64,000 nt of DNA from assembly GCA_013396525.1 (NCBI GenBank), contig VWYX01000200.1, positions 431,475 through 495,474 of the forward strand. Reading direction: 5' to 3'. This DNA comes from Chaetorhynchus papuensis. Lineage: Eukaryota > Chordata > Aves > Passeriformes > Rhipiduridae. Every line of letters starts with the position of its first letter. Within the stretch, counting starts at the first letter, position 1. Below, one piece after another: positions 47,982 through 60,380 of this stretch. The translations under genes and the position numbers were made by a program. Under the pieces are notes generated by a model, which saw only the letters and a program-made list of their open reading frames with translations, searched no databases and was not told where the DNA came from.

Positions 47982-50900
47982 TAGAGAAATAAAGAGTCAC
48001 AGCAAAAGAGACCAATACTCCTGTACAGTAAATGTTGAATGATACACTTGAATGCCCATTCCCACAACTGATAGTTTTTCCTGTGTGAACTAGACCTGAT
48101 GTTCATTATTCAAAAACCACACAGAACTTTAGGATATTCCTAAACCTCCTAAGTATGAAATTATTTTCCTATTGCTACAGATGCACAGTTGCACAGATTT
48201 TTTCCTAAGTAAAGAAATCGGTTTCAGTAATTCCCAAGTATTCTCTTTCCCACCCTCCCACATCTGGCCATTTGTTTTTGCCTCTCCACCACCCCTTGCA
48301 TTTTTGCAGGCTTTTAAAACCAGATCAAATCCTCAAACTGCAAGGTATTATATACCACTGCTGGGGATTGAGTAGTCAAGAACAATTATAGCTGGAGTAT
48401 TGCTGCCAAGTGCTTTGTATCATTAAACTGTAGTCTTGGGAAAACATTTTGAGAGTCATTGTGCTCCCTCAAGAAAGTAAGCATAGTTAAGTGAAACTAA
48501 ACAAATGATTTAGAAGAGAGAGAGTAGGAAAATTTACTTAGCTACTTCTAGGACAATGGTTCATCTAGATTTATTTTGGATAAATAGGATGATTTTTTGG
48601 TATTTGGATAAATTTGGATAAATATTTTGGTTTTATTTGCATATTTGAAGATGGAATGAACAGAACTGTCTTCTTATTTTATATTCTTATTACTGATTAT
48701 GGTGAAAGGCAAGAGTCAAACACTGAAGCTATCTAACATTTTTAATCAGGAGAACTGAGGGTTAAGATGGTCTTCTATCACATAACTACTTCAGATTAAA
48801 GTAATGTTCTGGATCAGCTATTTTTTTATAATTTGTTGACAGCTTTCAAGGTGAGGAATAACATACCTAGATAAAATCAGATGTCTTTATGTGGTACATT
48901 TTGTTTTCTGTTCTCCTAGATTCCCTTTTCACCTTTTAAACTGCTTTTATCTTTTTTGCTTTCTTTTTCTTCATGAAGTTCAAATGCTTGCATGCTTAAA
49001 TATAGTGCCTTCTTGGTATCGACACACTAGTCTATGTATTGTTTCTTTCCTAGAGGGTCAATCCAAGGCTGTACTGCAATTTAATACTCGCATGAGAATT
49101 CAGCTTGAGTTCAGGAGTTTGTATATGGACCACATTCAGAGTCAATTGAGTTTTACCCTGCAGTTGTTTTTCAGATCTGCATTAAGTTATTCACACCAAA
49201 TACTTTTAAGTCCTTTTCCATTGTACTGAATTTAAAATAGTTAAAAGGACACAAGATGAAAGCAAGGGAACTGTAGTACTATTTGGAGGCTTCTTTGTTA
49301 TCTAGATGGGTCAGACAGTGTATTTACTTTTTCACCCTGTGCAAGAGAGGATGCACAATGCTTTAGTCCAAGGACAAGGTTTGGAAAGGATTGAGAATCT
49401 CTATCTATCCAATCTTTTACTCCCAATAGTGAAAGATAAGCAGCAGGTTACTACCACTTTATTATTACTTAGTTCACAAACAGAAAGCACAGATCATATC
49501 ATTCCTCAAAATGAAAGAATATGTCTATACTGTATCCAAACTACTTCAGCTGAAAATTAACATAGGAAGGAGCCCGCCCTACTTAGATATGGAATGGAGA
49601 AAAATCCAACCAGGTCTTTTGTGAACAGATAACATTTGGGCTAATTTAGATATCGATTTCTGTCATAGGGAAAAAGTTATGAATATTTGCTAGAATACTA
49701 TAAAGCTAATTTGGCTTCCTGAAAGTGAGAATTTAACTGGGAATTCCAATTCCAAATTTTATATCTACCTAGTCAAGAGACATAAAAAGCTACCACATTT
49801 GTGTGTCATTAAGAATTACTTGTAAATCAACATATAACCAGCTAATCACTAAGCAGCAAATATTTAGCAAGCAACAAGAAAATAAAATTCAAAATATGCA
49901 AATAGATTGCAAAATTCAGCTTGCACTTATAACTGAAAAACCTGAATATTTAAAGACATTCAACTAACATACAAAGCATTCTTTTCTACTTAAAATAAAA
50001 GAATGTGAAGGTGTTGAATTCAGTGACCAAAATGTGAAAACCGAATCACATTATGTGAGAGACCAGGAATCCGGTTAACAAAAAAATATTGCTGCAAACT
50101 CTGCCCTTTGTACATTTCTTTCACTGAATCTTCAAATTCACAAATTTATTTCACAGACTCAACTGAAGTTATCACATCAAGCACCACATTTAAAAATACT
50201 TCCTAGCATTTGTGCAGGGATTCTTAAACATTAACTTGGAAGAATTAATTATAGCAGGCCTGTTGATTAGATGCTTTGTTAATTATGTTGTTCATTTTGT
50301 AACAGTCTCAGTTCAGCTCCTGATCACTAGCTATTCTTTGGCAGATTAATAATTTCTGAATCAGAGAAGCTCTGTGAAAAGATCACAGAAAACATCTCAG
50401 CTCTACAAACACTGAACATGAGCGGCCTCAGTTAAGGTCAATAGTGAGTCCAGGAAGGGAAGCTCTTATTTCAGCTCTTTGCACAATACCTACTCTGTAG
50501 GTAGACAGAAGTGTTCAGTTTAACAACACTGACAGATCTTAACCTTTCCAAGCATACATATTTATTTAATTGCTAAGCTTAAATCAAAGATTTAAATAGC
50601 TTTTTAAATGAATAGCTTTTGCAAAGAAAGTGCATGAAGATTTCCTTTGTGTCTTATTTGAGTCACTAAGATGAAAGTGAAGGCTGAGGTAGTCATTTCA
50701 CTCAAAGGAAATAAAACAAAGAAACCTCTATTTCATTGATAAGAAAGCATAGCTCTGATCTCCCATGAGCTGTTAACGTCAAAATATTCAACTGAACTAC
50801 ATAAAGAGTAATCCCTGTAGTCACTAAGGACTACGATGTGGTTGGCCCTTACATGACACAGGTTCTAAGGCTGGGAAAACAATTTCTACTTACTATGACA

Positions 50901-52180
50901 TGTCTCACATGAAATTCAGATATAAATGTAGGCCTGGCTTTCTGCAGAGAAAGAATTTTTTTTTTTCTGTTCTTGTATCTTTTAGGCTGAATTTACTCAA
51001 ACTCAATGCACAGTAATAAAGAAGAACCAGAACCCTGTTTTCCCTTGTCCCTAAATCTCACTCATCTATAAAACAGACAATAGTATATTTAGGAATATAC
51101 AGCTGTAGTTATCCAGCACATTTAGAACTGCTTAAAAACTGCAAGTCAGAGAAAGTTTACCTTTTACCCTGATTAGTTTCTACCAGTTAGTTTCTTCCCT
51201 TAGGATGGCCTAAAACTTTTAAGGTTTACTGATAAAACACTTAATTATTTAACCACAGCCTACATTCCATTCTTTTTGATTTTCCCGTTTTCTCAACATA
51301 AAACTACAGAGGAAGTATCTGCAAGGCTTTTCTGTTGATAAATGCTGGACAATATGCAAAGAATGCACATGGTAAGTGAAAATTTCACACATTTCTCATA
51401 ATCGTTTTCATACAACATATTGTGTCTGCTGAGAGGAATAGTGTTATCAGGTTATTAAACACTTGGTTTTTTGAACTTTAATCTATATACAGCTAGAAGG
51501 ACTCTAAACTTGATTTTGGTAAGTAAAACCCACATACTGCAATTAGGTTTTTTTCTTCAATCACCCTTATAACAATTGGAGCTTTTATTGACTATTTCTA
51601 AATTTAATCCCACTGTCTATGCATAACAGCTGCTGTATCTGACAGGTACCTCCTCTGAAGTCAGCAGGATTTCTGCCTCAGTCGGTATGTTACGCCACAC
51701 AATTTTGTCTGAGAAAGCACAGGAGTTGTAACAACTATATGGATTGTCTAATAAACCTAATGAACCATTACTATCAGAAACAAATTTCAATTTTAAAAGC
51801 CATGTTAATGGCCTAATCACTGAACACACCCCAGAAGATACAGTACATATATTCACAGTATTCTTGTAACGACCAGACCTAAGGTTAATATACCAGCAAA
51901 ACTGAGTAGTTTTGAGTTTGTCCATAAGAATAAACAAGAAAGCCCCGGTAATATAATTGGTTTCAAGATTTTGTTTGCAGAAACATCCTGATGTGAGTTT
52001 GTATCTAGTTACGCAGAAGTCAACTACAGAACTGAAACAATCTATTTAAACATTTTATTAGTTTATTTAACTTTTACCTAGTTTGTCTCGCAAATATGTT
52101 TATTATTTCCAGTTACGAGGTGCAGTTTCTAGTGCTGCAGGATTCCCGTGGCTCTCGAAAGCTCCCCCAGCTTTGCATTT
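47982..52180. other. intergenic, no gene recognised
   Basis: AT-rich with scattered short frames. A small GGATAAAT-type repetition sits near 48,580-48,640. Nothing else recognised. Confidence 0.5.
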
Positions 52181-52182
52181 CA

Positions 52183-52310
52183 CAGAATCACGGAATACTC
52201 CGGGCTGGGAGGGACCCAGAACGACCATGGACTCCAGCTCCTAAATGAATGGCCAGCAAGGGGATCGAACCGACGAGCTTGGTGTTATTAGCACCATGCT
52301 CCAGCCATTT
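52183..52310 (-). repeat. tRNA-Ile-derived SINE with CR1-like tail
   Basis: Reverse-complemented, 52310-52250 matches the anticodon and T-arm part of tRNA-Ile (AAT): GAGCATGGTGCTAATAAC, then an intact B box GGTTCGATCCC (plus 52261-52271). This is followed by about 70 bases ending GTGATTCTGTGA, like a CR1 3' end. The tRNA 5' half is missing or degenerate, so it is a truncated retroposed copy, not a tRNA gene. SINEs of this build are known to me from zebra finch (TguSINE1). It lies about 340 bases upstream of the TMEM128 start codon. Confidence 0.75.
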
Positions 52311-52429
52311 TTTACCTACACCACTGCTCTGTGTCACAAAAATCGAGATTTCCCTAACATCTGCCCTCGAGAACATCTGGTTGGCAGATGAGGGAAACAT
52401 TTATACGCACAGAGTTTTATCTTTTATTT

Positions 52430-52920
52430 TTTCTGGATCATTCCGGCACTACAGCCTCCACTGCGGCACTGGGCTGTACACGGCATGTTCCCCCACTTCA
52501 GGGGGAGGTCAGTGCGGCTCCCGGAGCTGTTTGTGTACCCCGCACTGCCGGGCCGCTCGCCGGGGCCGGGCGCGGCCGCTGCCCCTCACGCCGGGGCGGT
52601 CGCGGCCGCCGCGCTCCCGCCCCGCCGCGTCACTGCCGGAGCGGCCCAACATGGAGCCCGGCGGCGGCGGGGACGCGCTCCCGAGGCTGCGGCGCCCGGG
52701 GCGGCGCGGGCCGGAGCCCCGGGACCCGCAGCAGCCGCAGCCTCCTGCCCGGGGCGGCGGGACGGCCGGTGGGTGGTGCCGGGGCGCGGGGAGCGGTGCC
52801 GGGCCCCGCCGGGCGGGCGCTGGGGCGGCAGCGGGGGCGCCTCGGGTAGAGCGGCGCGTAGCGCGGCCCCGCCTGCCCTCAGGTGCCCGCTCCTGACCGC
52901 GAGCTGGGTGTGGGAGACGC
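52430..52920 (+). promoter_or_regulatory. TMEM128 CpG-island promoter
   Basis: GC content and CpG density rise abruptly around the TMEM128 first exon. No TATA box was noticed. The start site must lie between the SINE at 52.2-52.3 kb and the ATG at 52651. Confidence 0.7.
52651..52768 (+). CDS. TMEM128: TMEM128 coding exon 1
   Basis: 118 nt encoding MEPGGGGDALPRLRRPGRRG and more Pro/Arg-rich sequence. It ends in phase 1 before GTGGGT. It is the least conserved part of the protein. Confidence 0.88.
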
Positions 52921-55900
52921 GAGGGGCTTGTAGCCGCGGACTGCCTGATGCGGGTGAAGCGCTCGAACGCTCCAGGCCCAAGCTCTAGTAGGATGAGGAG
53001 GAATCTAGGAAATGAAAAATAAAACTGCCTGTAAGCCCCAGCAGAGCTGTCGGTACGCTCGGCTGGTGGCAGTGCGTGTGGAGGAGTGGGCACATGTGAC
53101 ACTGCCGGAGACACACAGGCCACCAGGAACTCCTCGTGATAAACCTCAGAGTGTGAGACATCAAAATCACCTCTGACACCTTGTCTGACAGTGTGTATAA
53201 ATACTGTGTTACATGGTTACTGTCGTGCACATAAAAAGGCTTACTCATCTGCTGTCTCTGATGTCTCGCTCTTTCTAAAACAGTACATAATGATGAGGGG
53301 GAAAAGAGAAGGTACTTTCCTGCACAGTGATAGTTGTAGTTTACCTGCTGAAAGTGTGCAGTGTAAGTCAACCTAGCTCTCGAAACTGGAGCTGAAAATT
53401 TGTGAATTATCTGCAGCTGAGAACAAGAAAATTATTTATGCCTGAAATAGTTCTACAAATTCTAAAATTCGTAAAGAAGGGTACAAATAAATTAGTAATT
53501 GGAAATAACAACCTGAAATTCTATATGCTAGATTAATAAAAATGTTTTAATAACACCAGAAGTTTTTAATTAAACAATGCTTACAAAATCTAGTAAGCTG
53601 TTTCCTGAAAAGGTATACAGACACAGTATTGTGCTGATTGTTACTGCTTCATCTTTTTATCAAAGATATGTTTTTACGTTGCTTAGTCTGTTTCATTTCA
53701 GTAAATGTTCAGAGCTTTTTAGAATATTTGTAGTACAAAGTGTATTATGATGAGTATAATAATCTCCCAAGACAAAAGAATTAAAAAGAATTAAAAAGAT
53801 AAAGCATCATGCTTTACATAACTATAATCATACTCCACTTAATGACTGGCTTTAGTGTTATAATTCTGTTCTTATTTACAGAAGAGTCTGCGGCTGTAGA
53901 GAAGACGATGAGGCCTCTTAACAGACTGAATATTCATTCTGCATTCTGGATTTTGGCATCAATAGCTGTGACATACTACTTTGATTTTTTAAAAAATATT
54001 AAAGAAACCATGCAAGCAGATAGGTAAGGTATCTTGTCTTACAAAAAAAATGTGTTCTAGTCTTACAATCATACTCAGTTTGTTATATCTGGTCACTGTA
54101 TTTCAAATTGTGGATAAACAAGATCCACAATAGGAATAGAGAAACCTGGGACTGTTCAGCCCGGATAAGAGAAGGCTCAGAAGCATCTTTTCAATGCATG
54201 TAAATACGTGAAGGGAGGGTGCAAAGAAGACAGCCAGGCTCTTTCCAGTGGTGCCCAGGACAGGACCAGAGGCAGTGGGCACAAACTGAAATGCAGGAGG
54301 TTCCTTCTGAAGATCAGGAAACACTTTTTTACTGTGACGGTGACTGAACAGGTAGCCCAGGTAGGTTATGGAGTCTCCATCCATGGAGACACTCAAAAGC
54401 CACCTGGACATGATTGTGGGCAACTGGCAGTAGCTGAGCTTGCTTGAGCAGGGAGCTTGGACCAGATGACCACCTAAGCTGATATTATTGAACTAATTTT
54501 AAAGTAAATGCAATGCCTAAAATTTGCTATAATTGTTTTTTTCTCTATAAACTCTACTGAGCCATCTTCATACATGAAACGTTTACTCTGATACCAGACA
54601 TTTTAATACTGTACCTTCAAGTTTTCATTTAAGGCCAAGAAATAGCGGCCTCTTTTGTTGGAAGTATTGGGGTTTTGGTTTTATTTTAATAAAACCCCCT
54701 GAAATTAATCTTTAAATGTCAAACAAAAGTTCATTTCTCTAGAAGTTATTTAGATAACTTTGAATAGGCTAGCAAAAGATTAATGAAATAATTTCTCAGA
54801 AGTAATTTCTATTTCTAGTCTTTTTCCTTTCTGTTAAATTATTTTCAGTGGGATTGATGTTTGTTAAATATTTTTAGATAGCTTCAGCTGGAAGTGATTT
54901 TAAAACTCTCATTGCTGTTGTCATTGTTATATGAGTACGTGGAAGCTGCACAGGGCCTTGCTCTGTGCTGTGAGGTTCTCTGGAGCTGCTCTCCCAGGCT
55001 AGTTACACCCTTCACACAGCTGACTGTGAAAGCAAAACTAGTGATTGCAGGATGTAATCAAAATTTGGGGTCAGGTCCCTGTCTTCCTGCACTGCTTGTC
55101 TAGGTAGGCCATGACAGCAGTTCTCTTAGTGCAGAACTCTCAATTGGTAGTACCAAGGTTCCAAAGTAGCACATTGTGTTTGCTCTACCATTCCAGAGCA
55201 AATGGTACCTGAGTAGGAAGATCCTTGATTAACCTTTGTAATTTAGTAATCACGTTATGGTAATGAGAATTCACTTTTCAGATTTTTTGTTTGTTAATAT
55301 ACATTCAGATAAGATTTTATTAAAGTGCATCTTCCTCCCAAGTTGCCTTTCCTGAACTAGTCTTGAAGTATGTCCTCAAAGAGGCTCAAAAGTGTCTTCC
55401 TAAATAATCACATACCCTGCGTTTTTATGATTCTCAGTTTAAAATTCTGGATTTCTCCGTGGTTTTCTTCAGCAGCTATAAAGAAAAATCTTCATGTTTC
55501 TTGTCTGTTAAATTTGAGAGTTCACAAACAGAAACCATATTTAAGCTTTTGGCAATATTTCTGTTGCACAAAGATCACCAGTCTAATTTATAGTGAAAAG
55601 CACGGTTGCAGTGGAGCCTGTTTTATTTCATTAGTGACAAAGTGTATTTGGTGTGGTAGTACAGTAGATTCCCGACAAGGTCTGTCACACTGCATTTCCA
55701 AAATATTTGAGGGGAGAATAAATGAAAGGAATGTTTCACTGCAAAATTAAACTCAGTTGTTTATATTAGACAGCTTTGAAGGGCAAAAAGTGTTTTGTAA
55801 AATTAAATTTTGTGAAACCTACAGGAACTCTAGGCCACACTCTGTGTATTTAACAGATATTGTCTGTTCTGTTTGTAGACTGGAGAGAAGGTTGCTGTGC

Positions 55901-57289
55901 AAACTGCAATGTGACTGGGCCAAAACTGGTTTAATGTGCTTTTCTTCCCACAGTTGGTGGCTTGCCTGTGGCACTTGTTTACTGGCTGCGTGTTTATCTG
56001 TTGCCTTTTACTGCATACTGTACCTTGAGTGGTACTGTGGAATTCAGGACTATGATGAACAGTACCCTGCACTGATTCCTATCACAACAGCTACCTTTAT
56101 AGCAGCAGCAATTTGGTGAGTTCAAACACCGAGTACAAACTTTGCTAAACCTGTGCAAGTCTGGGTGTTAATGGGCTCATTTAATAAGAACTGTAATTTC
56201 TGTAATTCTAGTACGTGTATTGGTGGCAATACCAGCTGTGTGTAGCATAATTTCTTGCACTTTCAACTTTCATCCACAAAGCAAGAGTTGCAACAGTTGA
56301 AAATGTATATTGTGTACTTAGAGATGTACTGGATCTTTTCTGTCTTGAAAATTTAGGGGAAAACTGAAGTCATCATCCTTGTTAGTGTAAATTTCTCACC
56401 TCTGGCAACTACTTGTGCAGTTTACAAATTAAGACAAAGGTGCATTCTCCATCTGAGAAAAAAAAACAGCTTGCTCAGTTTCTGTCAGAGTTCTTCATTA
56501 TCAAACAGTAGCAAACATACCCAAAATGTTAGACTTCTGACTATTGCTATATGAGCTTTAAGGGTTTATATTTTGTCTGGGAATGGTACTTTTAATAAGA
56601 GACTTATGAGGTTATATGTGTCAGAACTGAGCAAATGTGCATGTGATTGAAGAAAATTACTTACATTGTGCCAGTATTTTTATTTATTCTGCCAGTATTT
56701 ATTTACTTCCTCCATGAAAGTTGATTTCATCTCTTTAGCTGTTGTATCGGAATATCAGTCAGTATTTGTTGTGATGGTGAAAAAAAAGGAAGATTGAAGA
56801 AAATAAAGGTTCTCTATGGTTTATAATTAGTCAAATCTGTAATTCTTGTAATTCAGTTGTAAAATAAGTTGGTTTTCCCCCTCTCCCTTCAGTTAACTGA
56901 AATCAGTCTGGATGGAAGTTCATATCAAGGCTTCTCTCAGCTGCCATGTATGCCCATGGAAAAATCAAAGAGTAGGTCATTTTCAGGGGCTTCAGATGCA
57001 GATTTTCTGAAAGTAAAAGGTGTCTTTACCTTTTACCCTTGATGGGTTTTGTTTTCAGAAACAAACAAGTATTTTTCCAGATTAAGTAATTTAAATCTTA
57101 TTTCCTCTTGTGGCATGTTTTCTTTGTATGCCTGATGTTTCTGTAATATGACAACTGAGTTTACCAAATATTTCTGCTTTTATTCCCAGTTTCAATGTTG
57201 CCTTGTGGCCTGTCTGGTCATTTTTGACACCTGTGTTGCTCTTCATTCAGTTCATGGGTGTTGTGATGCTTGTATCACTCCTGGGATAA
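52651..57289 (+). CDS. TMEM128: TMEM128: small four-helix membrane protein, complete coding region
   Basis: Four coding exons (52651-52768, 53882-54023, 55954-56115, 57190-57289) join to 522 nt, 173 residues plus stop; human is about 165. All junctions have GT/AG ends and matching phase. The N-terminus (1-58) is Gly/Pro/Arg-rich and poorly conserved. Four hydrophobic helices follow, at about 59-76, 88-110, 123-143 and 150-173. Between helices 2 and 3 lies the conserved loop YLEWYCGIQDYDEQYPALIP. I chose the ATG at 52651 because it is the only in-frame ATG within the CpG island. The next one upstream, at 52249, is inside the SINE. The protein's function is not well known; location in internal membranes is inference. 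Introns hold a CR1 copy at 54.1-54.5 kb. Confidence 0.95.
53882..54023 (+). CDS. TMEM128: TMEM128 coding exon 2
   Basis: 142 nt encoding ESAAVEKTMRPLNRLNIHSA then FWILASIAVTYYFDF, the first membrane helix. The acceptor TTATTTACAG and donor GATAG/GTAAGG are clear. Confidence 0.95.
54120..54490 (+). repeat. CR1 LINE 3' fragment in TMEM128 intron
   Basis: Plus-oriented CR1 tail with 'gactgttcagcccgg', 'ggaggttccttctg', 'ggagtctccatcc' and 'gcttgagcagggagcttgg'. It is 5'-truncated and moderately diverged, in the same orientation as TMEM128. Confidence 0.85.
55954..56115 (+). CDS. TMEM128: TMEM128 coding exon 3
   Basis: 162 nt encoding helix 2 (WLACGTCLLAACLSVAFYCI), the YLEWYCG loop and helix 3 (ALIPITTATFIAAAI). 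The open frame upstream (from 55757) is intronic. Confidence 0.95.
57190..57289 (+). CDS. TMEM128: TMEM128 last coding exon
   Basis: 100 nt encoding FNVALWPVWSFLTPVLLFIQ then FMGVVMLVSLLG and TAA at 57287-57289. Helix 4 ends the protein at the membrane. Confidence 0.95.
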
Positions 57290-58927
57290 GCCCTTCAGGT
57301 AAATAATTGAATTTCCTAAGCACATAAAAGTATTTATCTTGTGGGAACAGATTTGTTAGACATTTAAGGATTGGGTGGCCATTTAGGGATTCCTTCTCTA
57401 TGTTTTGTGTACATTCTTAGCATTTTCACATTTTGTGGCATATAGAGTAACCAGACAACATGCAATTATCCAAAAGGGAAGAGTATTCTTTTCACTTCTC
57501 CAAGATTCCATTCTAGACATTGCAAAGGAGCATTAGTGAGAGTGTATGGTCTGAGTTTAGTATAGGCCAAAAACCTGCAGCTTTTCCTGGGAGAACTTCT
57601 TAGCAAAGCTGCTTGACCTGATAGTAAAGAGCAGAAGATATCAACATCCGTGTGCAAGTGCCTTGTTTATTTTTTTAAATTCAAAATCTTTGTCGTATCT
57701 TTGTCTTTTAATATGCTGTATTCATTTTCTGTGATGAACAGTCCAGATCAACGTGCTATCTGGAAAATTGCCAGGTATGAGAAGTTCTTTGTTCTTTCTA
57801 AAAAGAACTTTTCAAAGGCAAACCCATCTCTTTTGTTGACTTGAAAAATGCATTCTCAATAACTGCCACATTGAAAGTGTGTTCCCACATCTTCTGTTAG
57901 GCTATACTTATCAAATGAATCCTGTGAAATGTGAAAAGCTAAGGAAGATATCAAAGACAACTCAGTAAATAGGGTAAAGGATGTGCCCTGTATCGCAGAG
58001 GTCTCATATCATCCAGGGAAGCTGCTCCTTCTGCAGGTCTTGTTTGTTGTACTTCTCAAAGGAATGTGGAGGAAGCGTGTTTGACTTTGCTTGCTGTCAC
58101 AAATCCTTTCTGGTGAGTTCCCTCAGCATTTTTAGGAGTGCAGAAAGAAGACTGTGCTGGATTTAGAGTGTAGCCTCTTGTACTGACAAAGTTATAGGCA
58201 AAAAGTGTTTAATGCCAGGATGGTGAATCTCAGATTTTTTTTTTTTCTAGATATCAAGAAACCTGATTTTTTAAGGAGGTTATTAACTTGTATTCTGACA
58301 AAACTCATAGACTTCTGAAAAATACAATACTTAATTCAGAATACCTTTACTGTGGGAACTTGAGTCACACTTGCTGATACAAACTTACTCATGTTTGTTG
58401 GTTCTATCATTAACTGTGTTCTGTCTGAGCACTGGAAGTATGTGGGAAAATTCTGTATTAGGTCAAGTAATTACTTGCCTAATAATTAGGGCCAAGTTAT
58501 TACTTGGTGTAATAATGTTATTACTTGGTTGCAAAATCATTAATTTATTTAGTACAAGATACAGGTTGTGCAGTATATAGAACCTTCAAAGATTTTTGTT
58601 AAATTGGCTTTGTTTTTTTCTTTTCTTTCAGCTTCATGTGAAGGACTCAAGTAACTGTAATCCTGCAAAGTGTATGTCACTTTTGTTACATTCCAGTACT
58701 TCTGTTGTTTCTAATACTGCCTGTTTGCTCTAACTGATACAGTAATTCTTAATCTACTTAATTTATAAATCAATGGACATAATCATAGGAAAAAGCAACT
58801 GATTACTGAATAATTGAAAGATAAATAGGTTTTACATCTCTTAGTAACATGAGGCCTTTCGTTTTGTAAAGCTTTGTAAAGCTTCTATTTATATTTGAAT
58901 ATTAAACACATGGTAGTAAGTAATAGC

Positions 58928-59030
58928 AACATAGAATAGTTAGTGTTGCAAGGGACCTTTAAATATTATCTCTGGGGGCCTCAGAGGTCACCTAGTCCAG
59001 CTTCCTGCTCAAATCATGTTGTTTGATTTG
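58928..59030 (-). repeat. CR1 LINE 3'-end scrap
   Basis: About 100 bases in reverse orientation: 'catagaatagtt', 'gcaagggacctttaaa', 'cacctagtccagcttcctg'. This is the terminal part of a CR1, heavily truncated. Confidence 0.75.
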
Positions 59031-60338
59031 GAAGTAATTGATACTTAGATCAAGTGTTGTGTGGTTTTAATACTATATTCTTTCCATTTGAATTGACAGG
59101 TAAAATACTGTTATCTGGAACCTGTGTTTGTACTTGTAAACTTACTTATGGGAGACATTTCTTGATCTGTTAAATTTCTCATGTTATGTGTGTTACCTTG
59201 TAGGAAATACTTTAATACCTAGTGTCTTGAATTCAGATCTGCTAGTGTTTATAAAGAAAAGTATGGATAGGGGTAAGGGAAAGCTGGTTGACATTTGGCA
59301 GTGCCATCAATGAAATAAATAAATTCTACTTGTGATCATACAGTTTGTCCACAGCCAAAGGTGGATGATCAATAACCAGCAATACAATGAACAATATTAA
59401 CACTACACAAGAAATTTGGAGCACACATTAAATTATTTTGGTGTAAGCACTGTTTTTCAGTATTCAGGTTGTTTTTTCTTCTGTAAATTAACTTTTCATT
59501 CTTAGCAGTGCCTGTAAATGAAGTTGCCATTTTCCTTCCTCAGCAATGAAGAGGCTGATATTAACTTAAAAGCTACTAGTTATACTCATTTGGGAAAATA
59601 AAATAACATTTTATTTTTATTAGGTGTCTGTTCATGTTGACTGAGATACTTAGCTGTCTGAAGACCTGGGCCCCCTCTAGTTGCTAGACCACTTTATGTA
59701 GATCCTTGTGTAAATACTTTCCCACCCACGCCTGGTGGAAAATAGGACAACTAGAAATTGGGTATTGAAACTTGTTAAAATCTACTCCTTGTGACTGTTG
59801 CTTAAAGTCTGAACTGTCAAAGGATACTGTGTTCTTCATTCTGACTTCCAAATTCACACCATTGCTGAACACCTGAAATGTTTAGTAATGAAAAAGATAC
59901 ACATTGTCTTTGGCTGTTACTGTTCCATTAAGCAAAAAAGTTGCATCCTAATAAGCGTGTAATACAAAGGATCAGACAAACCAAAACAAAGTGTATTCAG
60001 CACTACTTTAATTAGTTTGTAGAGTAAGTTAAAAGCTTGATTTGTTTAAATATAATATTAAAGTTTGACAAAATCAGCCATGCTTCACATTTTCAAAGTG
60101 CAAGTTTCTTATCTTCAGGTCTTCATCTTTCAAAAAGTTTTAAGAATTTTATGTCTGTATGCACAGGTACATTTAAGTAACTTTGTTTATTATAATATTT
60201 AAAATGCAGTATTGCTCAGGGATGGTTATTATAGCTGTATTTTTATTTGTCAGCTAGGTGTTTTAAGTTGCCTTGTGATCTTGAATTAAAATTACTTTTT
60301 GCTACATGATTTTTCAAATTTGTTCTTCTGAACATCTT

Positions 60339-60344
60339 AATAAA
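60339..60344 (+). terminator. TMEM128 polyadenylation signal
   Basis: AATAAA followed by a TTGT-rich stretch (60,345-60,380), the usual downstream element. Earlier AATAAA copies near 59,315 and 59,596 could give shorter forms. Confidence 0.55.
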
Positions 60345-60380
60345 CTTTGTACAAAAGTGATCAATTGTTGTTCGGTATTT

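Larger units (their letters stand above)
57290..60365 (+). other. TMEM128 3' UTR, probably spliced
   Basis: Nine bases past the stop there is a good donor (TTCAG/GTAAAT, exon end 57298). A strong acceptor with a T-rich tract (TTTTCTTTCAG) lies at 58631, suggesting an intron within the 3' UTR. The exon from 58632 would run to the AATAAA at 60339-60344. The intron and UTR hold a CR1 scrap at 58.9-59.0 kb. The intron is inferred from splice motifs only. Confidence 0.5.

Noticed and set aside
52250..52310. tRNA-Ile gene on the minus strand
   Set aside because: The anticodon and T-arm part is recognisable but the 5' half is missing or degenerate, and a CR1-like tail follows. It is a SINE, not a working tRNA gene.
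52249..52650. N-terminal extension of TMEM128 from an upstream in-frame ATG
   Set aside because: That ATG lies in a SINE upstream of the likely promoter, and the extension has no conserved sequence. The CpG-island ATG at 52651 fits the family length.
52509..53123. 204-codon minus-strand frame over the TMEM128 promoter
   Set aside because: It is a shadow of GC-rich promoter and exon sequence, with no domain or conserved segment.
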